Under the pieces are notes generated by a model. The model was not told the DNA's origin and made no database searches. It saw only the letters and a program-made list of their open reading frames with translations. Shown here one piece after another: positions 52,356 through 62,659 of a DNA stretch of 64,000 bases; position 1 is the stretch's first letter, and each line of letters starts with the position of its first letter. The DNA is from Marmoricola sp. OAE513 (GTDB lineage Bacteria; Actinomycetota; Actinomycetes; Propionibacteriales; Nocardioidaceae), in the NCBI RefSeq assembly GCF_040546585.1, contig NZ_JBEPOC010000001.1, forward strand, positions 2,480,001 through 2,544,000, given 5' to 3'. A program made the translations under genes and the position numbers.

Positions 52356-53288
52356 ATGACGACCGCAGAGACGCTTCCGTTCCTGCTCGCCGAGCTCGAG
52401 ACGCTGAGCGCCGAAAGGATCTCACCCTCCTTCGTCCGCGTGGTGCTCGGCAGCCCCGACCTGGCCGGCTACGGCATCGAGGGGCCGCGCTACGACCAGC
52501 GGATCAAGCTGATCTTCCCGGTGCCGGGCCAGAAGCGGCCGGACTCCTACGACGAGGGATCGCTGGAGACCTGGTGGGCGCTGCCGGAGGAGGAGCGCGG
52601 CCACATGCGTACGTACACGATCCGTGACGTGCTCGGCAGCGGGCGCGAGACCCGCTTCGTCGTCGACATCGTCGTGCACGAGGACGGGCTCGCGGGTCCG
52701 GGTGGCGCCTGGGCGCTGGCGGCCGAGCCGGGCGACCGGGTCACCGTCATGGCCCCGCGCAGGGGAGTGGCGTACGGCGGGATCGAGTTCGCGCCACCGC
52801 AGCTGAACCGGCTGCTGCTGGTCGGCGACGAGACCGCGCTGCCGGCGATCGCCAGCATCCTGGCCGACCTCGACGGCTCGGCCGCGGGGCGGGTGTTCGT
52901 CGAGGTGCCCGACGCCGGCGACATCACCGACCTGGCCGCGCCTTCGGGGGTCGAGCTGCTGTGGCTTCCGCGCGGGCACGCGGACCCCGGCTCGCGGTTG
53001 ATCCCGGCCGTCCGGACCCACTTCGGGCTGGAGCCGGACACGAGCTGGGTGGACCCCTCCGAGATCGACCCCGACCTGTGGGAGACGCCCACCTGGTCGT
53101 CCTCCGGGGCGGAGATCGCGGAGGGCGCCCACGCCGATGGTCCGCTGGCCGACCTGTACGCGTGGATCGCGGGCGAGTCGCGGATGGTCACCACGTTGCG
53201 GCGCGCCCTGGTCAACGAGGTCGGCGTGGACCGGTCCCAGGTGCTGTTCATGGGCTACTGGCGCAAGGGCGTCGCGATGAAGTCGTGA
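52356..53288 (+). CDS. Siderophore-interacting protein (FAD-dependent ferric-siderophore reductase)
   Basis: SIP proteins reduce ferric siderophores in the cytosol to free iron. The 310-residue protein has the FAD-binding part (ISPSFVRVVLGSPDLAGYGI, MRTYTIRDV, AEPGDRVTVMAPR) and the NAD(P)H part (LLLVGDETALPAIASILADL). The C-terminal helical signature contains LYAWIAGESRMVTTLRRALV and FMGYWRKGVA. GAGAGACG lies upstream of the ATG. It is divergent from the ABC half-transporter across the iron boxes. Confidence 0.95.
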   Translation: MTTAETLPFLLAELETLSAERISPSFVRVVLGSPDLAGYGIEGPRYDQRIKLIFPVPGQKRPDSYDEGSLETWWALPEEERGHMRTYTIRDVLGSGRETRFVVDIVVHEDGLAGPGGAWALAAEPGDRVTVMAPRRGVAYGGIEFAPPQLNRLLLVGDETALPAIASILADLDGSAAGRVFVEVPDAGDITDLAAPSGVELLWLPRGHADPGSRLIPAVRTHFGLEPDTSWVDPSEIDPDLWETPTWSSSGAEIAEGAHADGPLADLYAWIAGESRMVTTLRRALVNEVGVDRSQVLFMGYWRKGVAMKS

Positions 53289-53304
53289 TCGAGCCGGGGG
53301 TGCT

Positions 53305-53361
53305 GGTTGAGCCCGGCCGCGGTGGTTGAGCCCGGTCGCGGTGGTTGAGCCCGTCGAAACC
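53305..53361. repeat. Three tandem 19-bp units ending in a dispersed-repeat copy
   Basis: GGTTGAGCCCGGnCGCGGT-type units begin at 53305, 53324 and 53343, each 19 bases apart. The third ends GTCGAAACC and forms the reverse complement of the GGTTTCGACnnGCTCAACC repeat found elsewhere. The repeat fills most of the 89-base gap after the SIP gene. Confidence 0.75.
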
Positions 53362-53377
53362 TGACAGGCTTCGCCCC

Positions 53378-53698
53378 ATGTACTTCATCGTCGCCAAGTT
53401 CCAGACCAAGCCCGAGTGGACCGACCGGTGGATGGACCTGGTCGCGGACTTCACCGCGGCGACCCGCGCCGAACCCGGGAACCTCTTCTTCGACTGGTCG
53501 CGCAGCGTCGAGAACGAGAACGAGTTCGTCGTGGTCGAGGGGTTCACCGACGACGGTGCCGGCCCCCACGTCGCCAGCGAGCACTTCAAGGCCGCGATGG
53601 CCGCGATGCCCCAGGCGCTCGCCTCCACCCCGCAGATCATCAGCAAGCAGGTCGACGGCGACGGTTTCGCGCCCATGGGGGAACTCTCGGTCGACTGA
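53378..53698 (+). CDS. Antibiotic-biosynthesis-monooxygenase (ABM) domain protein
   Basis: The 106-residue protein starts MYFIVAKFQTKPEWTDRWMD and continues AEPGNLFFDWSRSVENENEF and HVASEHFKAAMAAMPQAL, the pattern of small dimeric ABM/YgiN-type proteins. Some act on quinones or haem; haem-degrading members of the fold are known, which could suit the iron context, but no specific haem-degradation residues were recognised. It lies between the SIP gene and the DrrA-like gene. Confidence 0.82.
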   Translation: MYFIVAKFQTKPEWTDRWMDLVADFTAATRAEPGNLFFDWSRSVENENEFVVVEGFTDDGAGPHVASEHFKAAMAAMPQALASTPQIISKQVDGDGFAPMGELSVD

Positions 53699-53794
53699 GC
53701 CCGTTGTCGGTGCGGCTGGCTACGGTCGGTCCCAAATCCGGCGTCGGGCTGTCGCCGGGAGGACGAGTCGAGGGTGTGATTCGAGTTGGGCGAC

Positions 53795-54778
53795 ATGATC
53801 AGCGCGACCGGACTGGTGAAGCGCTACAAGGACGTCGAGGCCCTGTCCGGCCTCGACCTGACCGTCCCCGAGGGCAAGGTGCTCGGCCTGCTGGGGCCGA
53901 ACGGTGCCGGGAAGACGACAGCGGTGCGGATCCTCGCCACGCTGCTGAAGCCCGACGGCGGCGAGGCCACCGTGGCCGGGGTCGACGTGCGGAAGGACCC
54001 GGAAGGGGTGCGGTCCCGGATCGGTCTCTCGGGCCAGTACGCCGCGGTCGACGAGCACCTGACCGGCTTCGAGAACCTGGAGATGGTCGGACGCCTCTAC
54101 GGACTGGGCCGGACGAAGTCCCGTGAGCGAGCCCGCGAGCTGCTCGAGCGCTTCGACCTGACCGATGCCGGCGACCGGCCGTCGAAGACCTACTCGGGCG
54201 GCATGCGCCGCCGCCTCGACCTGGCCGGTGCGCTGGTCGCGGCGCCGCCGGTGCTGATCCTCGACGAGCCGACCACGGGTCTGGACCCGCGCAGCCGGGC
54301 GCAGATGTGGGACGTCATCCGCGAGCTCGTGGCCCAGGGCGCGACCCTGCTGCTCACCACCCAGTACCTCGAGGAGGCCGACCGGCTCGCCGACGACATC
54401 GTCGTCATCGACCACGGGCGGCAGATCGCCCGCGGTACTGCTGACGAGCTCAAGTCGCAGACCGGCGGCGAGCGGATCGAGGCGGTCCTGGCCGAGGCCG
54501 CCGACCGTGAAGCCGCTGTGCGCGTCCTCAGTGAGGTGGCCGTGGGCGAGGTCAAGGTCGACGACAACGGCCGCACGATCACCGCAGCAGTCTCGGGCGG
54601 CGCGGCCTCGTTGGGCACGGTGCTCACCGGTCTCGCGGCTTCGAGCATCGACGTGCTCGACATCGGCCTGCGCCGCCCGACGCTGGACGATGTCTTCCTG
54701 ACCCTGACCGGGCGACCGGCCGAGGACGCCGACAGCGCGGATACGAACGCCGGCCCAGCCCCGAAGGAGGACGCATGA
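53795..54778 (+). CDS. DrrA-like ABC transporter ATP-binding protein
   Basis: The 327-residue ATPase has Walker A GPNGAGKTTA, GLSGQYAAVDEHLTGFENLE, signature YSGGMRRRLDLA, Walker B VLILDEPTTGLD and the DrrA-type C-terminal extension ending in LDDVFLTLTGRP. Such ATPases pair with an ABC-2 permease to export drugs or lipids. ATG 53795 is chosen; TTG 53786 would add three residues. It overlaps the permease as ATGA. Confidence 0.92.
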   Translation: MISATGLVKRYKDVEALSGLDLTVPEGKVLGLLGPNGAGKTTAVRILATLLKPDGGEATVAGVDVRKDPEGVRSRIGLSGQYAAVDEHLTGFENLEMVGRLYGLGRTKSRERARELLERFDLTDAGDRPSKTYSGGMRRRLDLAGALVAAPPVLILDEPTTGLDPRSRAQMWDVIRELVAQGATLLLTTQYLEEADRLADDIVVIDHGRQIARGTADELKSQTGGERIEAVLAEAADREAAVRVLSEVAVGEVKVDDNGRTITAAVSGGAASLGTVLTGLAASSIDVLDIGLRRPTLDDVFLTLTGRPAEDADSADTNAGPAPKEDA

Positions 54779-55578
54779 GGACCGCGACACGCGCCCTGAC
54801 CGACGGCTGGGTGATCACCAAGCGCAACCTGATCAAGATCAAGCGGGTGCCCGAGGTCCTGGTCTTCGTGCTGATCTCGCCGATCATGTTCGTGCTGCTC
54901 TTCGCCTACGTCTTCGGTGGGGCCATCGATCCCGGTGCCGGCGTGGGCTACAAGGAGTTCCTGATCGGCGGCATCTTCGCGCAGACGGTCGTGTTCGGAG
55001 CGACCTTCACCGGCGCCGGGCTCGCCGAGGACATGCAGAAGGGCATCATCGACCGCTTCCGGTCGCTGCCGATGTCGCCTGCGGCTGTGCTCGTCGGGCG
55101 GACCACCTCGGACGTCGTCTACAACATCCTGTCGCTGATCATCATGGCGCTGACCGGACTGCTCGTGGGGTGGAGGATCCGTGAAGGCGCGCTCGACGCC
55201 CTGGCTGGTTTCGGTCTGCTGCTGCTGTTCGCCTACGCGATCAGCTGGGTGATGGCCTGGGTCGGCCTGATGGTCCCGAGCGTCGAGGTGATCAACAACG
55301 CCTCGTTCATCGTCATCATGCCGCTGACCTTCGTGTCGAACGCGTTCGTCCCGCTGGAGTCGTTCTCGGGCGGGCTGCGCACGGTGGTCGAGTGGAACCC
55401 GGTGTCGGCGCTGACCCAAGCGGCGCGTGAGCTGTTCGGCAACACCGGCAACGTCCCGACACCGGACTCGTGGCCGTTGGAGCACTCGGTGCTGTACACC
55501 GTGCTCTGGGTGATCGGGATCCTGCTGGTGTTCGTGCCGCTCTCGGTACGGCAGTACCGGCTGGCCTCGCTCAAGTAG
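54775..55578 (+). CDS. DrrB-like ABC-2 type permease
   Basis: The 267-residue membrane protein has about six hydrophobic segments and ABC-2/DrrB motifs: VLVFVLISPIMFVLLFAYVF, GLAEDMQKGIIDRFRSLPMS and PLTFVSNAFVPLESFSGGLR. It forms the export channel with the preceding ATPase. The substrate is unknown. Its stop (55576-55578) directly abuts the stop of the convergent thioesterase gene with no gap. Confidence 0.92.
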   Translation: MRTATRALTDGWVITKRNLIKIKRVPEVLVFVLISPIMFVLLFAYVFGGAIDPGAGVGYKEFLIGGIFAQTVVFGATFTGAGLAEDMQKGIIDRFRSLPMSPAAVLVGRTTSDVVYNILSLIIMALTGLLVGWRIREGALDALAGFGLLLLFAYAISWVMAWVGLMVPSVEVINNASFIVIMPLTFVSNAFVPLESFSGGLRTVVEWNPVSALTQAARELFGNTGNVPTPDSWPLEHSVLYTVLWVIGILLVFVPLSVRQYRLASLK

Positions 55579-56043
55579 TCAGCCGCGCAGGCCGACCTCG
55601 GGGCCGATGAACGCCTCGAGGTCGGCCCGCACCTCGTCGTTGATCGGCCAGGACGCGCCGGTGCTGCGGTCCCAGAACACGAACGTCGACTGCGCGACCA
55701 GTGCCGGCGGGTGGTCGGCTGCGACCCGCATCTCCGTGGCGACCGTGAACGAGGTCCGGCCCACGTGGCAGATCCACATCCGCACCAGGAACGGCGCGAA
55801 GGGGACGAACCGCATCTCTGCGTGGTAGTCGACGCGCTGGGCCCCCATGAGGTCGACGATGCCGGCCGGCTTGCGGTGCAGCAGTCCGGGTGCCGAGCCC
55901 TCGCCGTGCACCTCGGCGAACATGAAGAACTGGATCCGAGCCTCGTCGATCACCCGCACCGCCTCGACGTTGTCGACGTGTCCGCCGACGTTGATGTCGC
56001 GGAAGCGGGCCTGGATCTCGCAGTCGAACGTCGCACCGGTCAT
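55579..56043 (-). CDS. Acyl-CoA thioesterase, 4-hydroxybenzoyl-CoA thioesterase-like hot-dog fold
   Basis: The 154-residue protein has the hot-dog pattern: CEIQARFRDINVGGHVDNVE with the catalytic-type Asp near 16, VDYHAEMRFVPFAPFLVRMW and VGRTSFTVATEMRVAADHP. It would hydrolyse acyl-CoA thioesters. GGGAGGA lies 8 bases before the ATG. It follows the quinone oxidoreductase by 22 bases on the minus strand, so these two probably share a transcript. Confidence 0.88.
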   Translation of the reverse strand: MTGATFDCEIQARFRDINVGGHVDNVEAVRVIDEARIQFFMFAEVHGEGSAPGLLHRKPAGIVDLMGAQRVDYHAEMRFVPFAPFLVRMWICHVGRTSFTVATEMRVAADHPPALVAQSTFVFWDRSTGASWPINDEVRADLEAFIGPEVGLRG

Positions 56044-56065
56044 GCGGGGGATCCTCCCAGGCCGG

Positions 56066-57118
56066 TCAGTCGATCCGTACGACGGTCCGCCCGATGGCCC
56101 GGCGCCGGAAGTGGTCGTCGAGGGCAGCGGCCGCTTCGTCGATGCTGACGACCCGGCCGACGTGCGGCTTGATCGACCCCGATGCCAGCAGCTCGACCAG
56201 GGCCGCGTGCACCTCGTCGCCCTCGGCGCGGGTGAACGGGTTGAAACCGAACCGGCGCATCCCCGGGTCGATCTGGTCGACGAACGCGCCGAGCACACCA
56301 ACGATCGAGAAGTTACCGATGCTGGCCATCCGCAGCGGGCGGCCGGTCATGCCGTTCTGGTCGTCGTCGGTGAAGCCGACGGGCAGGTAGCGACCGCCGC
56401 GGGCGACGCAGGTCCAGGACTTGCCGACGAAGTCTCCGCCGGCGAGGTCGGCGACCACGTCCGCGCCGAGGTCGTCGGTCGCCTGCAGCACCGCCTCGGC
56501 GAAGTCCTCGGTCGTGTGGTCGATGACCAGGTCGGCGCCGAGGCTGCGGACGAGCTCGGCCTTCTCCGGCGAGCTGACGGTGGCGAGCACGGTGGCGCCG
56601 AGAGCCTTGGCGATCTGGATCGAGGCGGTCCCGAGGCCTGAGGCGCCCGAGATGACCAGGACTGTCTCGCCCGCCTTCAGCGCGCCGCGGGTGACCAGGG
56701 CCAGGTAGCTGGTGTGGAAGGGGAGCAGGAACGCGGCGGCCTCGATGTCGTCGAGCGACTCCGGTGCCTCGAAGACGCCGGCGGTCGGGGCGGTGGTGTA
56801 CTCCGCTATCCCGCCGAACGCGTCCTTGGACACCGCGACCACGCGTTTGCCGACCCAGGACTCCGCCCCCTCGCCGGCTGCCTCGACGACGCCCGCGACA
56901 TCCATGCCGAGGGTGAACGGGGGCGGCTTGGGGACCGAGACCAGCCCACCCTGCGCGCGCAGGATGTCGTTGAAGTTGAGGGCGCCGGCGCTCACCTTGA
57001 TCAGCACCTCGCCCGGCCCGACTTCGGGCGGGTCAACCTCGTTGACCGACAGGACGTCGAGAGGGTCGCCGTGCTGGTTCACCTGCAGCGCGCGCATCGT
57101 TCGTGGAACCGGCACCAT
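56066..57118 (-). CDS. Zinc-independent NADPH:quinone oxidoreductase / medium-chain dehydrogenase
   Basis: The 350-residue MDR-family protein has GEVLIKVSAGALNFNDILRA, the domain PFTLGMDVAGVVEAAGEGAE, the nucleotide site VLVISGASGLGTASIQIAKA and the C-terminal GSIKPHVGRVVSIDEAAAAL. The zinc-ligand Cys/His cluster of alcohol dehydrogenases is absent, which favours a quinone oxidoreductase. GGAGG is 3 bases before ATG 57118 (6 bases before GTG 57115). It is divergent from a TetR gene, which probably controls it. Confidence 0.88.
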   Translation of the reverse strand: MVPVPRTMRALQVNQHGDPLDVLSVNEVDPPEVGPGEVLIKVSAGALNFNDILRAQGGLVSVPKPPPFTLGMDVAGVVEAAGEGAESWVGKRVVAVSKDAFGGIAEYTTAPTAGVFEAPESLDDIEAAAFLLPFHTSYLALVTRGALKAGETVLVISGASGLGTASIQIAKALGATVLATVSSPEKAELVRSLGADLVIDHTTEDFAEAVLQATDDLGADVVADLAGGDFVGKSWTCVARGGRYLPVGFTDDDQNGMTGRPLRMASIGNFSIVGVLGAFVDQIDPGMRRFGFNPFTRAEGDEVHAALVELLASGSIKPHVGRVVSIDEAAAALDDHFRRRAIGRTVVRID

Positions 57119-57145
57119 GGGCCTCCGAGGGCTCTAGACAGAAAG

Positions 57146-57162
57146 ATGAGACTCAGTATCAT
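57146..57162. promoter_or_regulatory. Palindromic TetR-type operator between divergent genes
   Basis: ATGAGACT-C-AGTATCAT is an inverted repeat with 7 of 8 positions matching. It lies in the 54-base gap between the quinone oxidoreductase (minus) and the TetR gene (plus), 10 bases before the TetR ATG. Its length and symmetry suit a TetR dimer that represses both promoters. It was found by reading, not by comparison with a known site. Confidence 0.7.
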
Positions 57163-57172
57163 TCTTGCCATC

Positions 57173-57787
57173 ATGGCAGTCAAGGAACCGGGGACCCGCG
57201 AGCGCAAGCGGACCGAGACGCAGCAGCGGATCGCCGAGACTGCCGCGCGCCTGGCGTCCGAGCGTGGCATCGCCGAGACCACGGTCGACGACATCGCTGC
57301 CTCCGCCGGCATCGGCCGCGCCACGTTCTTCCGCTACTACGACTCCAAGGAACTCGCGATCGCGACCGGGCTCTCCGGAGCCGGGGCCTACGTGCTCGCC
57401 GGGATCATCGCCGACATGCCGGCAGACCTCGGCCCGCTCGACGCCGTGCGCGCGGCGCAGGCGGTCCTGGGGGAGCACTTCGAGGAGCAGCGCGGGATGT
57501 TCCTCGAGCAGGCCGAGCTCTCCCGGTCGTCCTCGGTGCTGTTCGCCTGGACCCTGCACCTGTACGTCGACTGGGAGACCGCGATCGCCGACGCCGTCGC
57601 GCCCCGGTTCGGTCCGCTCGCCGAGGAGGACCCGCGCCCGCGGATGCTCGGTGCCCTGACCATGGCTGCGACCCGGTTGGCGTGCGACGTCTGGGTCGCC
57701 GACGGCGGCCGCGGCGACCTGCCCGCCCTCATCCAGCAGTACCTAGGTTTCGTCCAGATCGACCCCACTCACCGAGGAGCGTCATGA
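57173..57787 (+). CDS. TetR-family transcriptional regulator
   Basis: The 204-residue regulator has a typical helix-turn-helix (AETAARLASERGIAETTVDD, IAASAGIGRATFFRYYDSK) and a helical ligand domain. ATG 57173 is preferred; ATG 57146 lies inside the predicted operator. It overlaps the sulfotransferase start as ATGA, so it is co-expressed with that gene and divergent from the oxidoreductase/thioesterase pair. The combination suggests control of a small acyl- or steroid-related pathway, but the ligand is unknown. Confidence 0.9.
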   Translation: MAVKEPGTRERKRTETQQRIAETAARLASERGIAETTVDDIAASAGIGRATFFRYYDSKELAIATGLSGAGAYVLAGIIADMPADLGPLDAVRAAQAVLGEHFEEQRGMFLEQAELSRSSSVLFAWTLHLYVDWETAIADAVAPRFGPLAEEDPRPRMLGALTMAATRLACDVWVADGGRGDLPALIQQYLGFVQIDPTHRGAS

Positions 57788-58995
57788 CCAACGCCGCCAG
57801 CACCCCCCGCGAGACGACAGCGACCCACCGCGACCGCCTGGTCGCCGCCGCGATCGAGGCGGCGGGGGCCGACGACTTCGGCGCAGACACCTGGCAGGAG
57901 GGGCTCGACATCTACATCGAGTCGCTCGTCGACAGCGCGCAGCTCAACGAGATCGGCGTCGGGGTCGCCGACGACGGGATCGTCGCCGACCTGGCCAACC
58001 GGCTCCGGATCGAGGCGTGGCGGAAGGAGCACCCCGCGGTCGGTGAGCAGGAGATCCGGCAGCCGATCATCATCGTCGGCCAGCCACGCACCGGAACGAC
58101 GATCTTGCTCGACCTGATGGCGCAGGACCCGGCCAACCGGGCCCCGCTGACCTGGGAGGTCGAGCGCCCGGTGCCGGCGCCGCAGACCGCGACGTACACG
58201 ACCGACCCGCGGATCGAGGAGGCCCAGGCCCAGTTCGACCTGGTGAACTCCTTCATCCCCGGCTTCTCCTCCTTCCACGAGCTGGGTGCCCAGCTCGCCC
58301 AGGAGTGCGTGCGCATCTTCACCGGTGACTTCAAGTCCATGCAGCACTCGCTGCAGTTCGAGGTGCCGGCGTACAACCGGTGGCTGCTGCACGAGGCCGA
58401 CATGAGCGACGGCTACCGCTACCACCGGCGCTTCCTGCAGCACCTGCAGTCCGAGCACCACGCGCAGCGCTGGTTGCTCAAGTCGCCGCAGCACCTGTGG
58501 ACGCTGCCCGAGCTGATGGCCGAGTACCCCGACGCGATCGTGATCCAGAACCACCGGGACCCGCTCAAGGTGATCGCCTCGATCAGCGCTCTGGGGGCAT
58601 CCCTGCGGGAGATGACCACCGAGCACTTCGAGGTCACCCGGCTGGCCGAGCAGTACGGCGAGGACATCATCCTCGGTCTCGACCGGGCGCTCGAGGCGCG
58701 CAGCAACAAAGTCTTCGACACCGGTCAGGGCGGTCGCGTCCTCGACATCCGGTACCAGGACATCCGCCACGACCTCGTCGGCGCGATCGGCCGGATCTAC
58801 GACCAGCTCGGTTGGGACCTCACGGCGGAGGCCGAGTCCCGGATGCGCGCCTTCCTCGACGCTCACCCGGGCGACCAGGGCGGCAGCCTCAAGCGCTACA
58901 CGTGGGCGCAGACCGGGCTGAACGAGGGGGAGCTGCGCGAGCGCGCGAAGGCGTACCAGGACTACTTCGACGTGGAGTCCGAGCCGCTGGACTAG
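57784..58995 (+). CDS. PAPS-dependent sulfotransferase family protein
   Basis: The 403-residue protein has the 5'-phosphosulfate loop IIIVGQPRTGTTILLDLMAQ (near 94-113) and the 3'-phosphate region AIVIQNHRDPLKVIASISAL. WLLKSPQHLWTLPELMAEYP lies between and the C-terminus is helical. Actinobacterial members of this group (sulfotransferase family, Stf0-unrelated) often act on lipids or small alcohols. It is translationally coupled to the TetR gene. Substrate unknown. Confidence 0.88.
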   Translation: MTNAASTPRETTATHRDRLVAAAIEAAGADDFGADTWQEGLDIYIESLVDSAQLNEIGVGVADDGIVADLANRLRIEAWRKEHPAVGEQEIRQPIIIVGQPRTGTTILLDLMAQDPANRAPLTWEVERPVPAPQTATYTTDPRIEEAQAQFDLVNSFIPGFSSFHELGAQLAQECVRIFTGDFKSMQHSLQFEVPAYNRWLLHEADMSDGYRYHRRFLQHLQSEHHAQRWLLKSPQHLWTLPELMAEYPDAIVIQNHRDPLKVIASISALGASLREMTTEHFEVTRLAEQYGEDIILGLDRALEARSNKVFDTGQGGRVLDIRYQDIRHDLVGAIGRIYDQLGWDLTAEAESRMRAFLDAHPGDQGGSLKRYTWAQTGLNEGELRERAKAYQDYFDVESEPLD

Positions 58996-59007
58996 TGCTC
59001 CGCCTGG

Positions 59008-59271
59008 TCAGCCAGGGAGGTGGGCGAGGCGAAAGGAGGCGGTCGAGCGCCGCCGTCGGCGCAGGGCGCGAGCGCGCTGGAGGCGGCGCACCAGCGTGGG
59101 ATCGTGCTCGAGCGCGGCCGGCAGGTCGATGACCTCGTTGAGCTCGCGGTAGTACGCGACCGGGGTCAGCTCGAGCTGGCTCTCGATCTCGAGGGCCTTG
59201 CCGCCGCCCGAGCGCCACCACTGTCGCTCGAAGTCGAGGATCGCACGCTGGTGATCGGTCAGTCCGGGCAT
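59008..59271 (-). CDS. DUF3263 family protein
   Basis: The 87-residue protein ([20 protein letters not shown]) fits DUF3263: an ExxWW-type helix, [20 protein letters not shown] with a helix-turn-helix look, then [20 protein letters not shown]. It could be a small DNA-binding protein, but the function is unknown. The ATG at 59271 follows AGGG by 8 bases. It is convergent with the sulfotransferase and divergent from glutamine synthetase; the 213-base gap to the latter holds the GlnR-like site. Confidence 0.85.
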   Translation of the reverse strand: MPGLTDHQRAILDFERQWWRSGGGKALEIESQLELTPVAYYRELNEVIDLPAALEHDPTLVRRLQRARALRRRRRSTASFRLAHLPG

Positions 59272-59376
59272 GGGGATCACCCTGCCATGCCGTTCGGGAC
59301 GACTTGGTTTCGGGTCTTTGAACACTCTGTTACGGCTGGCGCACAGGCGGCTGGTGTCGGATGGGTCACACCCCGT

Positions 59377-59403
59377 GTTACATCCCGGAAACATTCCGGA
59401 GAC
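59377..59403 (+). promoter_or_regulatory. GlnR-type nitrogen box upstream of glutamine synthetase
   Basis: GTTAC-ATCCCG-GAAAC-ATTCCG-GAGAC matches the known actinobacterial GlnR half-site pair gTnAC-n6-GaAAC exactly, with a further GAGAC 6 bases later and GTCAC 7 bases before. It is about 80 bases upstream of the glnN start. This suits nitrogen control of the gene. No glnR gene is in the window. Confidence 0.72.
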
Positions 59404-59484
59404 CGGCCGGGAACCCCCGTTCTCTACCTTTCAGGCTGGCGCCGGCTCTTGGCGTCACCCGTTCCCATCACCGAGGGGTGCTCC

Positions 59485-61659
<2,175 letters not shown>

Positions 61660-61660
61660 T

Positions 61661-61776
61661 CGCCGACCCGGCACGGATGTGCTCTGATCCACCGCCGACC
61701 TGGCAGCGATGTGCACGGAGACGTGCACATCGTTGCCAGGTCGGCGTGGTTTTGGTGCACATTGCTGCCGGGTCGG
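61661..61776. repeat. Nested inverted repeat after glnN
   Basis: The inner hairpin has 25-bp arms (61693-61717 and 61722-61746, one mismatch) with loop GAGA, followed by TGGTTTTGG. Outer arms at 61663-61682 and 61757-61776 match at 17 of 20 positions and resemble the inner arms. So four related CCGACCnGGCA-type units form a double hairpin. It begins right after the glnN stop and ends 25 bases before the next ATG. It can terminate glnN or be a miniature mobile element. Confidence 0.82.
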
Positions 61777-61801
61777 GGAGGGGCGGCGCTAGCGTTCACG
61801 C

Positions 61802-62656
61802 ATGCGGCTCGGACTCCACCTCGTCAATTTCGACCTCGGCGAACCGGTCGGCCCGGCCCTCGCTGCGATCGGCGCCGGGGTCGAGGAGGCAGGGTTCGAC
61901 AACCTCTCGGTGATGGATCACCTGCTCCAGCTCGAATTCATGGGCCCGCCGTCCAGCCCTATGCTCGAGGGGTACACGACTCTCGGTTTCCTCGCCGCGC
62001 ACACGAGCACGGTCGACCTGCAGCTGCTGGTCACCGGCGTCACGTACCGGCACCCGGGTGTGCTCGGCAAGATCGTCGCGACGCTGGACAACTTGTCCGG
62101 CGGGCGCGCGGTCCTCGGCCTCGGCGCCGCCTGGTACGAGGGGGAGCACCGGGCCCTGGGAGTTCCGTTCCCCAGCCTCGCCGAGCGCTTCGAGCGGCTC
62201 GAGGAGACCGTGCAGATCCTCCGGCAGATGTGGTCGCCCGACGACGGCCCGTACGTCGGCACGCACTACCGCCTTGACGCCACGGTCTGCTCGCCGCAGC
62301 CGGTCAGGCCGGTGCCGCTGATGATCGGCGGCTCGGGAGAGCGACGCACCCTGCGCCTGGTCGCGACGTACGCCGACGCCTGCAACCTGTTCGCGAACGA
62401 CGACCTCGGTCCGGCAGCGATCGAGGCGAAGCTCGCCGTCCTGCGCCGGCACTGCGCGGAGGTCGGGCGGGACTACGACGCGATCGCGAAGACGCTGCTG
62501 TGGACCGGCGACTGCGACCCGACCGGCTTCGCCGAGCGGATGAAGCCGTACGCCGACCTCGGCGTCACCGAGGTGCACGTGATGCACCTCGGCACCGAGC
62601 CGCTCGGGCTGGTGCGCGCGCTGGCACCCCAGGTCGAGGTGCTGCAGCAGCTCTGA
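61802..62656 (+). CDS. LLM-class (luciferase-like) F420-dependent oxidoreductase
   Basis: The 284-residue protein has the bacterial-luciferase-like fold: MRLGLHLVNFDLGEPVGPAL, VGPALAAIGAGVEEAGFDNL, SVMDHLLQ, then VTYRHPGVLGKIVATLDNLS, GGRAVLGLGAAWYEGEHRAL and PLMIGGSGERRTLRLVATYA. The SGGRAVLGLGAAW motif is the mark of the F420-dependent group common in actinobacteria. Substrate unknown. It ends 3 bases before the convergent acyl-CoA synthetase stop. Confidence 0.9.
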   Translation: MRLGLHLVNFDLGEPVGPALAAIGAGVEEAGFDNLSVMDHLLQLEFMGPPSSPMLEGYTTLGFLAAHTSTVDLQLLVTGVTYRHPGVLGKIVATLDNLSGGRAVLGLGAAWYEGEHRALGVPFPSLAERFERLEETVQILRQMWSPDDGPYVGTHYRLDATVCSPQPVRPVPLMIGGSGERRTLRLVATYADACNLFANDDLGPAAIEAKLAVLRRHCAEVGRDYDAIAKTLLWTGDCDPTGFAERMKPYADLGVTEVHVMHLGTEPLGLVRALAPQVEVLQQL

Positions 62657-62659
62657 GGC

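Noticed and set aside
53378-53698. ABM-domain protein considered as an IsdG/MhuD haem oxygenase
   Set aside because: The fold is compatible and iron genes are near, but the Asn/Trp/His active-site set was not recognised.
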